Shown: positions 1 to 10,186, counted from the first letter of the stretch. The stretch is 64,000 nucleotides of DNA from Tepidicaulis marinus (GCF_000739695.1 NZ_BBIO01000004.1:62001-126000); one strand, 5' to 3'. Notes: generated from the letters alone by a model not told the origin. Translations and numbers: made by a program.

Positions 1-155
1 ACATTGGCATGGGCACTCAGCGCCACAATCTCATAGGCGGCACGGTCCCGTTCGATCAGATCGAGCGTGCTGCAGCCGACCGAGCCCGTCGCGCCCAGCA
101 CCGAAATGCGGCGCGGCACGGCGTGAGTTTGGGGCACGGGGTCCTCTAAGGCCAT
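1..155 (-). CDS. dxr: 1-deoxy-D-xylulose 5-phosphate reductoisomerase, N-terminal fragment
   Basis: Only the first 51 or so codons lie in the window; the gene runs off the left edge. DXP reductoisomerase makes 2-C-methyl-D-erythritol 4-phosphate, the first committed step of the MEP isoprenoid pathway, with NADPH. After a short leader the protein shows the dinucleotide-binding start RRISVLGATGSVGCSTLDL, the usual DXR N-terminus. The ATG at 155 lies inside the last codons of cdsA (10-base overlap), which argues for translational coupling in the uppS-cdsA-dxr run that supplies isoprenoid carriers and phospholipid precursors. Confidence 0.93.
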   Translation of the reverse strand, partial: MALEDPVPQTHAVPRRISVLGATGSVGCSTLDLIERDRAAYEIVALSAHAN

Positions 156-985
156 AAAATCGTCCTCGATACGGGCATGCCTTGAAGCTGGAACAGGAAG
201 GCAAGGAGAGCAAGCGCGGCGCAGGCGAAAATCAGCCCGTCCACCCGGTCGAGCAGGCCGCCATGGCCGGGGATCAGCGTACCGGAATCCTTCACCCCGG
301 CCCGTCTTTTCAGCGCGGATTCGGTGATGTCGCCGGCCTGGGCAATGGCGGCAAGAGCCGCGCTCAAGAGCATCAGCGGCAGATGCCCCTGACCGAGATA
401 AGCGCCCATGCCAAGCCCCACCAAGCTGGCGCCCGCCATTCCGCCCAGGAGCCCCGCCCAGGTTTTATTCGGCGAAAAACGGGGGGCCAGCTTCGGCCCG
501 CCGATCCCGCGCCCGGCGGCATAAGCGCCGGTATCCGTCGCCCAAACGGCCAGCACCAGCCAGAGCACCAAAAGAAGCCCGTAATCAGGCGCGGCCCTCA
601 GCCAGCCAAGCGCCAGAAGCGGTAGGAGAAGATAGCCATAGGCAGCAAGCACGGGGAGAAGCGGTTTTGCGCGGGCGGCCTGAATGGCGGCTGCTAGAAA
701 GGCAAGCGCACTCAGCGTGAAAAGTCCGGCAAGCCCGCCGAAAGCGCCCAAAACCGCAAGCCCGCCAATGCCGGCAGCGCAAAGCCCGGCAATCAAAACC
801 ATATCGTCTCCGCTGCCCGTGAGACCAGCCCATTCGCGGACAAGGATGACAGCGGCAAGCGCCAGCAGTGCCAGAAACGGCCAGCCGCCCAGCCAAAGCA
901 GCAGCAGGACGGCGGGAATGAGCACCGCGGCGGACAGCACACGGCGGGTCAACTCGCTGGATTGGCCTGGTTTATCGTCCGCCAA
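146..985 (-). CDS. cdsA: phosphatidate cytidylyltransferase (CDP-diglyceride synthase)
   Basis: Integral membrane enzyme converting phosphatidic acid and CTP to CDP-diacylglycerol, the branch point of phospholipid synthesis. The 279-residue product is a string of hydrophobic helices and ends with the family signature, seen here as [13 protein letters not shown] followed by [12 protein letters not shown]. No ATG fits: an upstream in-frame ATG would extend the gene deep into uppS. A TTG at 985 has GGGAG seven bases upstream, overlaps the end of uppS by 14 bases and puts the first membrane helix near residue 20, so I chose it. Function is certain; the start is inferred. Confidence 0.93.
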   Translation of the reverse strand: MADDKPGQSSELTRRVLSAAVLIPAVLLLLWLGGWPFLALLALAAVILVREWAGLTGSGDDMVLIAGLCAAGIGGLAVLGAFGGLAGLFTLSALAFLAAAIQAARAKPLLPVLAAYGYLLLPLLALGWLRAAPDYGLLLVLWLVLAVWATDTGAYAAGRGIGGPKLAPRFSPNKTWAGLLGGMAGASLVGLGMGAYLGQGHLPLMLLSAALAAIAQAGDITESALKRRAGVKDSGTLIPGHGGLLDRVDGLIFACAALALLAFLFQLQGMPVSRTILWP

Positions 986-1706
986 ATCGGCGCTCCCGGC
1001 TTTGATATTCCCGGAATGCGGCCTCCAGATCCTTCCGGCTGAAATCCGGCCAGAACACGTCGGTAAAGACCAGTTCGGCATAGGCGCTTTGCCAGATCAG
1101 GAAGTTGGAAAGTCGCTTCTCGCCGCTTGTGCGGATAACGAGATCGGGGCTCGGCACGCCCGCCGTATCGAGATGAGCTTCCACCGTCTCCGGCGTGATG
1201 GCCGCCGGGTCGAGTTCACCTCGCTGCGCCTTCGCAGCGATGCGGCGTACGGCATTCGTGATCTCGCTCTGGCCGCCATAATTAAAGGCAATAATCAGTT
1301 TCAGGCGGGAATTACCGGCGGTCAGTTCCTGCGCCTCATCGATCATTTTCAGGATATCGGGCTCGAGCCCTTCGCGGTCGCCGATGATGCGGATATTGAC
1401 GCCGTTCTGATGCAGCTCGGCGAGGTCCTTGCGGATGAAGTAGCGCAAGAGTTCCATCAAATCGCCGACTTCCTCGGGCGGCCGCTTCCAGTTCTCCGAG
1501 GAAAAGCCGTAAAGGGTCAGATATTCCACCCCAAGCTCGCCGGCATCGCGCACAATCTTGCGCACGGCCTCGACACCTGCCTTGTGGCCGAGCTTGCGCG
1601 GCAAATGCCGCTTTGCCGCCCACCGGCCATTGCCATCCATAATGATGGCGACATGGCGCGGCGCGGGCGCATGCGCGCTGTCTTGGCTATGGTCGGCGTC
1701 CAGCAT
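972..1706 (-). CDS. uppS: undecaprenyl (di-trans,poly-cis) diphosphate synthase
   Basis: Cis-prenyltransferase that adds isopentenyl units to farnesyl diphosphate to make the C55 lipid carrier for peptidoglycan and surface polysaccharides; cytosolic and membrane-associated. The 244-residue product has the conserved start [13 protein letters not shown] (catalytic Asp and phosphate-binding residues), the [11 protein letters not shown] block and the C-terminal [20 protein letters not shown]. The ATG at 1706 is preferred over the TTG immediately before it. It sits between frr and cdsA in the classic alphaproteobacterial order. Confidence 0.96.
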   Translation of the reverse strand: MLDADHSQDSAHAPAPRHVAIIMDGNGRWAAKRHLPRKLGHKAGVEAVRKIVRDAGELGVEYLTLYGFSSENWKRPPEEVGDLMELLRYFIRKDLAELHQNGVNIRIIGDREGLEPDILKMIDEAQELTAGNSRLKLIIAFNYGGQSEITNAVRRIAAKAQRGELDPAAITPETVEAHLDTAGVPSPDLVIRTSGEKRLSNFLIWQSAYAELVFTDVFWPDFSRKDLEAAFREYQSRERRFGGR

Positions 1707-1766
1707 CAAGCTCGTTCATCCCGCTTCGGCTTTGCGGCGCGCGGGGGCCTGCCCCGCCCGCACCGG

Positions 1767-2330
1767 TCAAACCTGCATAATTTCCGCTTCCTTGGTGGCA
1801 AGGGCGGCGTCGACTTCGCCGATATATTTATCGGTCATTTTCTGCACCCGGTCGGAGGCGGATTTGTGCTCATCCTTGCTGATTGAACCGTCCTTCTCCA
1901 GCCGCTTCAACTCATCCATGCCGTCGCGGCGCACATTGCGCACGGCGACGCGGGCCTGCTCGGCATATTTGGCGGCGACCTTGGTCAGTTCCGCCCGGCG
2001 TTCCTCGTTGAGTTCGGGAATGGGAATGCGGATAAGCTGGCCATCCGTTGCCGGATTGAGGCCGAGGCCGGAGGAGCGGATCGCCTTTTCCACCGGGCCT
2101 ACCATGCTCTTGTCCCAGATCTGAATGGTGATCATGCGCGGCTCGGGCACCGTCACGGTGCCGACCTGATTGACGGGCGTTGCCTGCCCGTAAGCTTCAA
2201 CGGTAATGGGGTCGAGCAGGCCGGCAGAGGCACGCCCCGTGCGCAAGCCTCCGAATTCCGTTTTGAGCGATGCAACGGCCCCTTTCATGCGGCGTTCGAT
2301 ATCCGCAAAGTCCAGTTCCTGGTCGGCCAT
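1767..2330 (-). CDS. frr: ribosome recycling factor
   Basis: Splits the post-termination ribosome together with EF-G. The 187-residue product has the family's length and shows the typical [17 protein letters not shown] region in the N-terminal helix and the C-terminal helical arm around [20 protein letters not shown] longer frame opens upstream, but ATG 2330 has GGAG at a good distance (GGAGAAAGAAAC-ATG) and matches the usual start MADQELD. It lies 65 bases downstream of pyrH and belongs to the rpsB-tsf-pyrH-frr translation group. Confidence 0.97.
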   Translation of the reverse strand: MADQELDFADIERRMKGAVASLKTEFGGLRTGRASAGLLDPITVEAYGQATPVNQVGTVTVPEPRMITIQIWDKSMVGPVEKAIRSSGLGLNPATDGQLIRIPIPELNEERRAELTKVAAKYAEQARVAVRNVRRDGMDELKRLEKDGSISKDEHKSASDRVQKMTDKYIGEVDAALATKEAEIMQV

Positions 2331-2395
2331 GTTTCTTTCTCCGGTATTTTCAAAGGGAAGGCGGTGTGCCCCGCTCCCCGCCTTAAACACGCGCC

Positions 2396-3148
2396 CTAAG
2401 CGGCGCTGCTTTTGACAATGGTGGACCGTCCGGTACCGTTCAGCACACTGACGAAACCGCCCGGTTCGTGAATGGAAAAGACCACGATGGGGATATTGTT
2501 GTCCCGCGCCAGCGCCACGGCGGAGGCGTCCATCACTTTCAAATCCTGCGACAGCACATCCATGAAGGTCAGCTCTTCATAGCGCTCGGCATCGGGATTG
2601 GTTTTGGGATCAGCAGTATAGATGCCATCGACCTGCGTGCCCTTCATCAGCGCGTCGCAGCCCATTTCGCTGGCCCGCAAGGCGGCCGCCGTATCGGTGG
2701 TGAAGAAGGGATTGCCGGTGCCCGCGGCAAAGATCACGACGCGGCCCTTTTCCATATGCCGCACGGCCTTGCGGCGAATGTAAGGCTCGCAGACCGACAT
2801 CATGGGAATGGCCGATTGCACGCGGGTGGAAACGCCGAGCCCTTCAAGCGCGTTCTGCATGGCCAGCGCATTCATGATGGTGGCGAGCATGCCCATATAA
2901 TCGGCGCTCGCCCGTTCCATGCCCTGCGCTGCGCCGGAGAGCCCGCGGAAGATGTTCCCCCCGCCGATGACGAGACAAACCTCGGCGCCGATTTCAACCG
3001 CCTGTTTGATTTCCCGGGCGATGCGCCCCACGGTTTCCACATCGATACCGTATTGCGCGGAGCCCATCAGCGCCTCACCGGACACTTTCAAAAGAACGCG
3101 CTTGAAGCGTAAGTCGCCTTTCTTTCCGCCGGTACTCACCTCGCCCAC
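2396..3148 (-). CDS. pyrH: uridylate kinase (UMP kinase)
   Basis: Bacterial hexameric UMP kinase of the amino-acid kinase family; phosphorylates UMP to UDP in pyrimidine synthesis. Visible blocks: [15 protein letters not shown] (nucleotide-binding Lys near residue 16), [13 protein letters not shown], and [17 protein letters not shown]. The product is 250 residues, slightly longer than the usual 240 because of a short polar N-terminus. The start is a GTG at 3148 preceded by a purine-rich AGAAGAG; GTG at 3139 is a possible alternative. It lies between tsf and frr, as in most alphaproteobacteria. Confidence 0.96.
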   Translation of the reverse strand: MGEVSTGGKKGDLRFKRVLLKVSGEALMGSAQYGIDVETVGRIAREIKQAVEIGAEVCLVIGGGNIFRGLSGAAQGMERASADYMGMLATIMNALAMQNALEGLGVSTRVQSAIPMMSVCEPYIRRKAVRHMEKGRVVIFAAGTGNPFFTTDTAAALRASEMGCDALMKGTQVDGIYTADPKTNPDAERYEELTFMDVLSQDLKVMDASAVALARDNNIPIVVFSIHEPGGFVSVLNGTGRSTIVKSSAA

Positions 3149-3363
3149 CTCTTCTCTGCCAATTCTCGCCTGAATAGCGGCATTTTAGCCGCGCCGCCCG
3201 ATTCGCCGCCCCTTGCGAGCAAAGCCGCAAATGGCGGATATGGCAAGGGCGCCCTGGAGCCTTTCCCCTCGCGGGTCAGATCCAACGCGCCCCGGACACC
3301 AGCGCCGGCCCTCACCATAGCGGCGCGGGCGGCGGCTGGCGACACTCACCTGATCAGCCCCGC

Positions 3364-4290
3364 TCAGCCTTTGGCTGCGGCGGCGACTTCAGCGGCGAAA
3401 TCCGCCTCTTCTTTTTCGATGCCTTCACCCAGCGTGTAGCGGACGAAGCCAACCACCGAAACCGGGGCGCCGATATCGCCTTCAGCTTTCTTGACCGCCT
3501 GCTCGACCGTGTTTTCACCGTCGATCACGAAGGTCTGCGCCAAAAGCACGACTTCCTGATAGAATTTGCGGATACGCCCTTCGATCATCTTTTCGATGAT
3601 GTTGTCCGGCTTGCCGGATTCCTTGGCTTCCGCGATCAGCACGGCGCGCTCGCGCTCGACGATGTCGGCATCGAGATCTTCCGGGCTCAGCGCCAGCGGC
3701 GAGGTCGCGGCCACATGCATGGCGATCTGCTTGCCAAGTTCGGCGAGCTTGTCCTTGTCGCCCGCCGATTCCAGCGCAACGAGCACGCCGATCTTGCCGA
3801 GGCCGGGAACGACCTGGTTGTGGACGTAAGGCACCACGACGCCATTATCGACGGAGATGGCAGCCGTGCGGCGCACGGTCATGTTCTCGCCGATCGTGCC
3901 GATGGCTTCGGTCACGTAATCCTGCACCGATTTGGAAGAACCGGGATAGGTTGCCGCAAGCAGCTTGTCGAGGTCGCCGCCCGCTTCCTTTGCAGTTTCG
4001 GCGATGGCCGTCACCATTTTCTGGAAGTTTTCGTTCCGCGCCACGAAGTCCGTTTCCGAGTTCACTTCCACAAGCGCGCCCGAATTGCCCTCGGCCACAA
4101 CGCCGACCAGGCCTTCGGCGGCCACACGGCCTGCCTTTTTGGCGGCTTTCGCCAGACCCTTGGTGCGCAGCCAATCAACGGCGGCATCCATGTCGCCGCC
4201 CGTTTCGGTCAGCGCCGTTTTGCAATCCATCATGCCCGCGCCAGACTTTTCGCGGAGCTCTTTCACCATGCCGGCGGTGATGTCAGCCAT
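3364..4290 (-). CDS. tsf: translation elongation factor Ts
   Basis: Guanine nucleotide exchange factor for EF-Tu. The 308-residue product starts [20 protein letters not shown], continues with the conserved DCKTAL and the TDFVARN motif that contacts EF-Tu, and ends with the usual C-terminal dimerisation part. ATG 4290 was chosen over ATG 4302 because the AGGAAG between them is a good ribosome-binding site for the inner ATG. The 98-base spacer from rpsB holds a GC-rich hairpin. A 215-base spacer with no supported gene follows, before pyrH. Confidence 0.97.
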   Translation of the reverse strand: MADITAGMVKELREKSGAGMMDCKTALTETGGDMDAAVDWLRTKGLAKAAKKAGRVAAEGLVGVVAEGNSGALVEVNSETDFVARNENFQKMVTAIAETAKEAGGDLDKLLAATYPGSSKSVQDYVTEAIGTIGENMTVRRTAAISVDNGVVVPYVHNQVVPGLGKIGVLVALESAGDKDKLAELGKQIAMHVAATSPLALSPEDLDADIVERERAVLIAEAKESGKPDNIIEKMIEGRIRKFYQEVVLLAQTFVIDGENTVEQAVKKAEGDIGAPVSVVGFVRYTLGEGIEKEEADFAAEVAAAAKG

Positions 4291-4339
4291 AATCTTCCTC
4301 ATTCATTTGGGGGGCGCCGCGCGCCCTTACGATTGAAGA

Positions 4340-4359
4340 GGCGCCCGTCTCCGGGCGCC
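4340..4359 (-). other. GC-rich hairpin between rpsB and tsf
   Basis: A perfect 8-bp stem (GGCGCCCG, 4-base loop, CGGGCGCC) lies in the rpsB-tsf spacer. There is no U-run after it on the minus strand, so it is not a standard terminator; it could set the rpsB:tsf transcript ratio or protect a processed end. A second GC-rich palindrome follows at about 4309-4326. Confidence 0.45.
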
Positions 4360-4388
4360 CATCTCTATCGTCCGTGACCAGCCGGAAA

Positions 4389-5171
4389 TTACTGACCGGC
4401 CGGTGCCTGGGCTTCTTCGCTTGCCGGAAGTTCTTCGGCAAGCGGCTCGACGGCTGCCCCGATATCGACGCCCGACGATCCCTGGCTCTGGGAAATGCCT
4501 TCGATCACGGCCTTGGAAATCAGGTCGCAATAAAGCGAGATCGCGCGGGCCGCATCGTCATTGCCCGGGATCGGGTATGTGACATTGTCCGGGTTGCAAT
4601 TGGAATCGACGATCGCGATGACCGGAATGCCGAGATTCTTGGCTTCCTTCAGCGCGTTCTCTTCCTTGTTCGTGTCGATCACGAACATGATGTCGGGAAT
4701 ACCGCCCATGTCCTTGATCCCGCCAATAGCGCGCTCGAGCTTTTCGCGCTCACGGGTGAGCTGCAGCAGTTCCTTTTTCGTGAAACCGCGCGTCTCGCCG
4801 GCGAAGAGCTCTTCCAGCTCGCGCAGGCGGCGGATCGAATGGGAAACCGTTTTCCAGTTGGTCAGCGTGCCGCCGAGCCAACGGTGGTTCATATAGTACT
4901 GCGCGCAGCGCTTGGCGGCATCGGCGATCGGCTGGGACGCCTGACGCTTGGTGCCGACGAAGAGCACGCGGCCGCCCGAGGCAACCACGTCGCGCACGGC
5001 GACGAGGGCTTGATGCAGCAGCGGAACGGTCTGCGCCAGATCGATGATATGAATGCCGTTGCGCGCGCCGAAGAGGAACGGCTCCATCTTCGGGTTCCAA
5101 CGGTGGGTTTGGTGACCAAAATGCACGCCTGCTTCAAGCAGTTGACGCATGCTGTAATCGGGGAGTGCCAT
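4389..5171 (-). CDS. rpsB: 30S ribosomal protein S2
   Basis: Small-subunit protein S2, needed for S1 docking. The 260-residue product has the family's start ([20 protein letters not shown]), the [15 protein letters not shown] block and the [19 protein letters not shown] block. An acidic, Ala/Pro/Glu-rich tail after residue 235 is a common alphaproteobacterial extension. Ribosome-binding site AAGGAGAT lies about 10 bases before the ATG. First gene of the rpsB-tsf unit, with a good predicted promoter at 5353-5381 and a leader of about 175 bases. Confidence 0.98.
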   Translation of the reverse strand: MALPDYSMRQLLEAGVHFGHQTHRWNPKMEPFLFGARNGIHIIDLAQTVPLLHQALVAVRDVVASGGRVLFVGTKRQASQPIADAAKRCAQYYMNHRWLGGTLTNWKTVSHSIRRLRELEELFAGETRGFTKKELLQLTREREKLERAIGGIKDMGGIPDIMFVIDTNKEENALKEAKNLGIPVIAIVDSNCNPDNVTYPIPGNDDAARAISLYCDLISKAVIEGISQSQGSSGVDIGAAVEPLAEELPASEEAQAPAGQ

Positions 5172-5497
5172 GACGCCCTATCTCCTTTTCCGGTTAAGCC
5201 TCCGCAGGCTGTGGCCATCTCCCGAACCGTTTCAGGAGGCAGCACCGGATCGACCGCTTTCTATGTTGGAGATGTGACCGGATGACGACGAAACGCCTAT
5301 CCGTCCCACATATCCGGTGAAAGGGCCGGAGCCTGCGTGTGGAATGAGGCGGGGTATAGGCGCGTTCCCGGCAAAAAGCAAGCCCGGCCAGCGGTTTATC
5401 CGCTCAAAACCGCAGTTTCCCGGCAAGGCGCGGGCAGCGGGGCCGGTTTTGCTGGTTTTTGCTCCCAAAGCCCCTTCAAAAGTCCCGGAAAAGCGGC
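5172..5497 (-). other. rpsB leader and promoter region (no gene)
   Basis: 326 bases between dnaE and rpsB. I see no credible ORF. It holds the promoter at 5353-5381 and, near the rpsB start, a small hairpin (AGCCT, CCGC loop, AGGCT at 5197-5210) plus CCTCC/GGAGG-like segments that could pair alternatively. An S2-responsive leader is known in other bacteria; whether this one works that way is inference. Confidence 0.45.
5353..5381 (-). promoter_or_regulatory. predicted sigma-70 promoter of rpsB-tsf
   Basis: On the minus strand TTGCTT (5376-5381) and TATACC (5353-5358) are separated by exactly 17 bases; TTGC-type -35 boxes are usual in alphaproteobacterial housekeeping promoters. Expected transcription start near 5346, about 175 bases before the rpsB ATG. 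Confidence 0.6.
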
Positions 5498-8400
5498 CTA
5501 AACGTCCTGCACCTCGACCACGCCGGGAATGGAGCGGATGGCGCCGCGAATGGCCGGGGTAATATGGAAGCGTTCTTTCAGCTCCATTTCCACTTCCCGG
5601 CCTTCCGTCATCAGCACCAGCGAGACGGCGCCCCGCCCCTTCTCCGACAAGCGGGAGCGGACGGCGGAAAGCGGCTCCGGCTGATCCAGGAATATTTTCA
5701 GGCCCGCGGCCGTGTTCGCCGCCACTTCCTCGATGGGGCGCACGGACTGGGCGCGCAGCCGCAGATCATCGTCCTGCCGGTCGATCTCGACGCTCATCAC
5801 CACGGCCTGGCCCGGCTCCAGAAGATCGCCTGCCTGATTGAGCGCTTCGGAGAAGACCAAAATATCGAACTGGCCCGTCGCATCGGAAAGCGTCACGAAG
5901 GAATAGGCATTGCCGCGCTGGGAGCGCCGGTCGCGCCGGGCCGAGACGATGCCCGCCACCCGCTCGGCCTTGTTGCCACGCGCGGCAAGCTGCTGATAGG
6001 TCACGACCCCTGCCCGCTTCATCGCCACCTGATAATCGTCAAGCGGATGGCCGGACAGGAAGAAGCCGAGGGCGCCGAATTCCTCGTTCAGTTTTTCGAT
6101 GGGTGTCCAGGGCTCGGCGTGATTGAGAGACGGATTGTCCAGCGCCTCCCCGCCATCACCGAAGAGCGAGTTCTGCTGGCTGCTGCGCTCTTCGGCAGCT
6201 TGCGCGGCAAGCCCCATCAGCTTGTCCACAGAAGCGAGAAGCTGGGCGCGGTGCGGGTTGAGGCAGTCGAGCGCGCCGGCCCGGATCAGGTTTTCCAGCG
6301 TGCGCTTGTTGACCCCGCGCGGGTTGATGCGCCGGGCAAAGTCGTAAATGTCCTTGAAGGAGCCGCCTTCCTTGCGCAAGGCCACCAGCTCTTCCATCGC
6401 CTGGGCGCCGACATTCTTGATCGCGCCCAGCGCATAGACGATCTCGCCGTTCTTCACCGAGAAACTGGCTTCGCTTTCATTGACGCTGGGCGAGCGGACA
6501 TTGATGCCCATGCGGGCGGCATCCTGCTTGAAGATGTTGAGCTTGTCGGTGTTGTTGATATCGAGGTTCATGGAGGCAGCCAGAAACTCGACAGGATAAT
6601 TCGCTTTCAGATAGGCCGTTTGATAAGCGATGAAGGCGTAAGCGGCGGCGTGGGATTTGTTGAAGCCGTAGCCGGCGAACTTGTTCACCAGCTCGAAAAT
6701 GTAATCGGCCTGCTTGCGCTCCACGCCTTTTTCGACGGCCCCTTCCACGAAACGGACTTTCTGCTTGTCCATTTCCGCCTGGATCTTTTTGCCCATGGCG
6801 CGGCGCAGGAGGTCGGCTTCGCCCAGCGAATAGCCGGACAAGATCTGCGCGATCTGCATCACCTGTTCCTGATAGATGATGACGCCGTTCGTCTCGGTAA
6901 GAATGGGTTTGAGCCAGTCGTGCAGATAGTCCGGCTTTTCATGGCCGAGCTTACAGGCAATATATTTGGGGATATTGTCCATCGGGCCCGGGCGGTAGAG
7001 CGCCACAAGCGCGATAATGTCTTCCAGACAGTCGGCCTTCATCTTGCGCAGCGTGTCGCGCATGCCGGTGCTTTCCAGCTGGAAGACGCCGACCGTGTCG
7101 CCCTTTTCAAGCAGCTTGTACGTAGTCTCGTCATCGAGCGGCAGGTTGGAGAGATCGATATCGATGCCGCGCTGCTTGATGAAATTGACGGCGGTCGTCA
7201 GCACGGTCAGGGTCTTGAGCCCCAGAAAGTCGAACTTGACGAGACCGGCCGGTTCCACCCATTTCATGTTGAATTGCGTGACAGGCATGTCCGAGCGCGG
7301 GTCGCGGTAAAGCGGCACCAGCTCATCGAGCTTGCGGTCGCCGATCACCACGCCCGCCGCATGGGTGGAGGCATGGCGGTAGAGCCCTTCGAGCTTCTGG
7401 CCCGTCTCCAGGAGTTTGGCGACGATTTCTTCGCGGTCCCGTTCCTCGCGCAGCTTCGGCTCGCCCTCGATCGCCTCGTTCAGCGTGACGGGATTGGCCG
7501 GGTTGTTCGGCACGAGCTTGCAGAGCCGGTCCACCTGGCCGTAAGGCATTTGCAGGACGCGGCCGACATCGCGCAGCACCGCGCGGGCCTGCAGCTTCCC
7601 GAAGGTGATGATCTGTGCCACACGGTCATAGCCGTATTTATCCTGCACATAGCGGATCACCTCATCGCGCCGGTCCTGGCAGAAGTCGACGTCGAAATCC
7701 GGCATCGACACACGTTCCGGGTTGAGGAAACGTTCGAAGAGCAACCCGAAGCGCAAGGGATCGAGGTCGGTGATGAGCAGCGCATAGGCAACCAGCGAGC
7801 CGGCGCCTGAGCCACGGCCCGGCCCCACCGGAATATCGTGTTCCTTCGCCCATTTGATGAAGTCCGACACGATCAGGAAGTAGCCCGGAAAATCCATCCG
7901 GATGATGACGTCGAGCTCGAAATTGAGCCGTTCCCAATAGTCTTCTTCGGGCGCCGCCATCTCGATTTCCGCGAGGCGCTTTTTCAACCCCTCTTCGGCC
8001 TGGCGGCGCAATTCATCGGCTTCCGAGAGGCCCTCGCCCGTGTCGAAGCGCGGCAGAATGGGGCTGCGGGTAAGCGGGCGGTAGGCGCAGCGCCGGGCGA
8101 TCTCCAGCGTGTTTTCCAGCGCCTCGGGCAGGTCGGCAAAAAGCTCGGCCATCTCCGCCTGGCTCTTGAAATAATGTTCCGGCGTCAGGCGGCGGCGCTC
8201 GTCCTCGGACACATAAGAGCCCTCGGCGATACAGATCAGCGCGTCATGAGCCTCGAATTCCTCGCGCTTCTTGAAGTAAGGCTCGTTGGTGGCGACCAGC
8301 GGCAGATCGAACTTATAGGCCGCCTCGACCAGCGGGCCTTCGGCGGCGATTTCCTCTTCCAGCCCGTGGCGCTGCAATTCCACATAAAGCCGGTCGCCGT

Positions 8401-8974
8401 AAATCCCGGCGAGCCGCTGCAACATCGCCTCGCCCGCCGCGACCTGGCCGCCCGCCATCAGCTTGTTGACGGGCCCGGCCGGTCCGCCTGTCAGGCAGAT
8501 CAGCCCTTCGGACAATTCTTCGAGATCGGCCAGGGTGACATGGGGCTCGAGCGTCTGATCCGTCTCCAGAAATGCCCTTGAGGAGAGCTTCATCAGGTTC
8601 AGATAGCCCTGCTCGTCCTTCACCAGCAGCGCGAGGCGCCCGGAGGGCTCCCATTTCGCGGTACGTCCGGCAAGCGGATCGGCGGGGCTTTCATCCATAT
8701 CCACCGCGAACGTGGTGCCGATAATCGGCTGCAGGCCCGCGCCCGCCATGGTCTCGGAAAATTCCAGCGCGCCGAAAAGGTTGCCCGTATCGGTCACTGC
8801 GACGGCGGGCATGGCCTGGGTCTCGCAGAGCCCGACCAGTTCCTTGATGCGGATCGCCCCTTCCAGGAGCGAGTAGGCCGAGTGAAGACGCAGATGGATA
8901 AACCGGCAGGGATTGGCGTCGATGCGTTTTAGGGCATCTTCCGCTGAAAGGGTGTCGGTTTGAGCATCGGACAT
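5498..8974 (-). CDS. dnaE: DNA polymerase III alpha subunit
   Basis: Replicative polymerase of the chromosome. The 1158-residue product has, in order: an N-terminal PHP domain (FIHLRLHSAYSLLEGA near residue 25); the polymerase active site PDFDVDFCQDRRDEV near residue 425, whose aspartates hold the catalytic metals; the FNKSHAAAYAFIAYQTAYLK finger region; a helix-hairpin-helix part; and an OB fold near RVAGIVSARRDRRSQRG. Length and order fit the DnaE1 type. It follows lolD and the small gene at 9168-9308 on the same strand; a 193-base spacer before it shows no clear gene. Confidence 0.98.
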   Translation of the reverse strand: MSDAQTDTLSAEDALKRIDANPCRFIHLRLHSAYSLLEGAIRIKELVGLCETQAMPAVAVTDTGNLFGALEFSETMAGAGLQPIIGTTFAVDMDESPADPLAGRTAKWEPSGRLALLVKDEQGYLNLMKLSSRAFLETDQTLEPHVTLADLEELSEGLICLTGGPAGPVNKLMAGGQVAAGEAMLQRLAGIYGDRLYVELQRHGLEEEIAAEGPLVEAAYKFDLPLVATNEPYFKKREEFEAHDALICIAEGSYVSEDERRRLTPEHYFKSQAEMAELFADLPEALENTLEIARRCAYRPLTRSPILPRFDTGEGLSEADELRRQAEEGLKKRLAEIEMAAPEEDYWERLNFELDVIIRMDFPGYFLIVSDFIKWAKEHDIPVGPGRGSGAGSLVAYALLITDLDPLRFGLLFERFLNPERVSMPDFDVDFCQDRRDEVIRYVQDKYGYDRVAQIITFGKLQARAVLRDVGRVLQMPYGQVDRLCKLVPNNPANPVTLNEAIEGEPKLREERDREEIVAKLLETGQKLEGLYRHASTHAAGVVIGDRKLDELVPLYRDPRSDMPVTQFNMKWVEPAGLVKFDFLGLKTLTVLTTAVNFIKQRGIDIDLSNLPLDDETTYKLLEKGDTVGVFQLESTGMRDTLRKMKADCLEDIIALVALYRPGPMDNIPKYIACKLGHEKPDYLHDWLKPILTETNGVIIYQEQVMQIAQILSGYSLGEADLLRRAMGKKIQAEMDKQKVRFVEGAVEKGVERKQADYIFELVNKFAGYGFNKSHAAAYAFIAYQTAYLKANYPVEFLAASMNLDINNTDKLNIFKQDAARMGINVRSPSVNESEASFSVKNGEIVYALGAIKNVGAQAMEELVALRKEGGSFKDIYDFARRINPRGVNKRTLENLIRAGALDCLNPHRAQLLASVDKLMGLAAQAAEERSSQQNSLFGDGGEALDNPSLNHAEPWTPIEKLNEEFGALGFFLSGHPLDDYQVAMKRAGVVTYQQLAARGNKAERVAGIVSARRDRRSQRGNAYSFVTLSDATGQFDILVFSEALNQAGDLLEPGQAVVMSVEIDRQDDDLRLRAQSVRPIEEVAANTAAGLKIFLDQPEPLSAVRSRLSEKGRGAVSLVLMTEGREVEMELKERFHITPAIRGAIRSIPGVVEVQDV

Positions 8975-9167
8975 GAGGGCTTCCTGCGTGCCTTATAAAT
9001 TTCGGCCTTAGTCCCCTCGCAAACCGGTCCGGCCATCCCCTCTCCGGCCGGTCGCGCGGGGCCGTCTTGCGGCGCGTCTTTGCGCCCGCCAGTCAGCCTA
9101 TTGTCGGCCCCGCATCGCCTCTTGTCATGCCCGGTCTGCCCTTAAGCGCCGGGTTTTCTGTGGATAG

Positions 9168-9308
9168 TTAGCTCAAAAGCGTGGCCGCGACCGAGGACCA
9201 GGTGAGCAGCATCCAGCCGAGCCCGGCAATCGAAATCAGGGCGGCGGTGTCCTGTGCCCAGGCTTTCCAGTTCTGGCGGCGTTCGTCGCGGTTCAGATCC
9301 GTGTACAT
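9168..9308 (-). CDS. 46-residue single-pass membrane protein, unknown
   Basis: A short ORF with ATG at 9308 and stop at 9168-9170, preceded by a good ribosome-binding site (GGGGAG, five bases before the ATG). The product begins MYTDLNRDERRQNWKAW, a charged cytosolic-looking segment, then has about 22 hydrophobic residues (AALISIAGLGWMLLTW) and ends soon after: a one-helix protein with N-in orientation by the positive-inside rule. It is alone between lolD and dnaE. I do not recognise the family; it lacks the motif of the small aa3-oxidase subunit IV proteins. Confidence 0.6.
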   Translation of the reverse strand: MYTDLNRDERRQNWKAWAQDTAALISIAGLGWMLLTWSSVAATLLS

Positions 9309-9463
9309 GGCAGCTCCCCTTGAAGTGCTCCGGCGCTATTGCCGGTCCGTGGCCCGTGTTGGAAAGCAAATGTTCATGATTTGTTCTTTTCTGTCAACAA
9401 AAAGTTTCCGCCCGGCAAAGGGTTAAGAAAACGGCAGAAAAGCTAAGGTTTTAGAAGGCGGCG

Positions 9464-10186
9464 TCAGAGGCTGTGATAGTGCTTGGCGATTTCCGCGCCC
9501 TCGCGGATCGCCCCGTCATGGATCAGCACCAGCCGGTCCATCTGCCCCGCAAGATCGAGGTTATGGGTGGCGATAAGCGCCGCCGCGCCCTCCGTCCGCG
9601 TCACGTCCAGAAGCTCGGCGAAAACGGCGCGGGAGGTGCCGGGATCGAGATTGCCCGTCGGCTCGTCCGCCAAAACGACCTTGGGATGATTGGCAAGCGC
9701 CCGGGCAATGGCAACGCGCTGCTGCTCGCCGCCCGAAAGCTCCGGCGGGCGGTGGGTAAGCCGCGCACCGAGGCCGAATTTAGAGAGCAGCCGCTCGGCT
9801 TCCTGCATCGAGCTTGCCTTGGAATAACCGGCGATCATATGCGGCAGCGCCACGTTTTCCTGCGCGGTGAATTCAGGCAGCAGATTGTGGAACTGATAGA
9901 CGAAACCGATATCGGCGCGGCGCACCGCCGTGCGCCCGGCATCATCGAGCGCGGTACAGTCCCGCCCGCCGATTTCAACGCTGCCCCCGGTCGGCCGCTC
10001 AAGCAGCCCGGCAATATGCAAAAGCGAGGATTTGCCTGCGCCTGAATGGCCGACAAGGGCCACCATTTCGCCTTCGCGCACTTCGAGATCGAGATCCTCG
10101 AAAACCCGTAGCGTTGCCCCGCCCTGTTCGTAAATCCGGGCAACCTTTTCCAGCCTCAGCGCCACACGCGCAATCGCTTCACTCAT
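9464..10186 (-). CDS. lolD: lipoprotein-releasing ABC transporter ATPase
   Basis: ATPase that powers release of lipoproteins from the inner membrane to LolA. The 240-residue product has Walker [10 protein letters not shown] near residue 46, a Q-loop ([18 protein letters not shown], typical of MacB/LolD ATPases), signature LSGGEQQR and Walker [13 protein letters not shown]. It overlaps the permease gene by 8 bases, so the two are translationally coupled and form one transporter. Confidence 0.95.
   Translation of the reverse strand: MSEAIARVALRLEKVARIYEQGGATLRVFEDLDLEVREGEMVALVGHSGAGKSSLLHIAGLLERPTGGSVEIGGRDCTALDDAGRTAVRRADIGFVYQFHNLLPEFTAQENVALPHMIAGYSKASSMQEAERLLSKFGLGARLTHRPPELSGGEQQRVAIARALANHPKVVLADEPTGNLDPGTSRAVFAELLDVTRTEGAAALIATHNLDLAGQMDRLVLIHDGAIREGAEIAKHYHSL

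Noticed and set aside
3136-3345. 69-codon frame between pyrH and tsf
   Set aside because: No ribosome-binding site, no similarity, low-complexity composition; treated as spacer.
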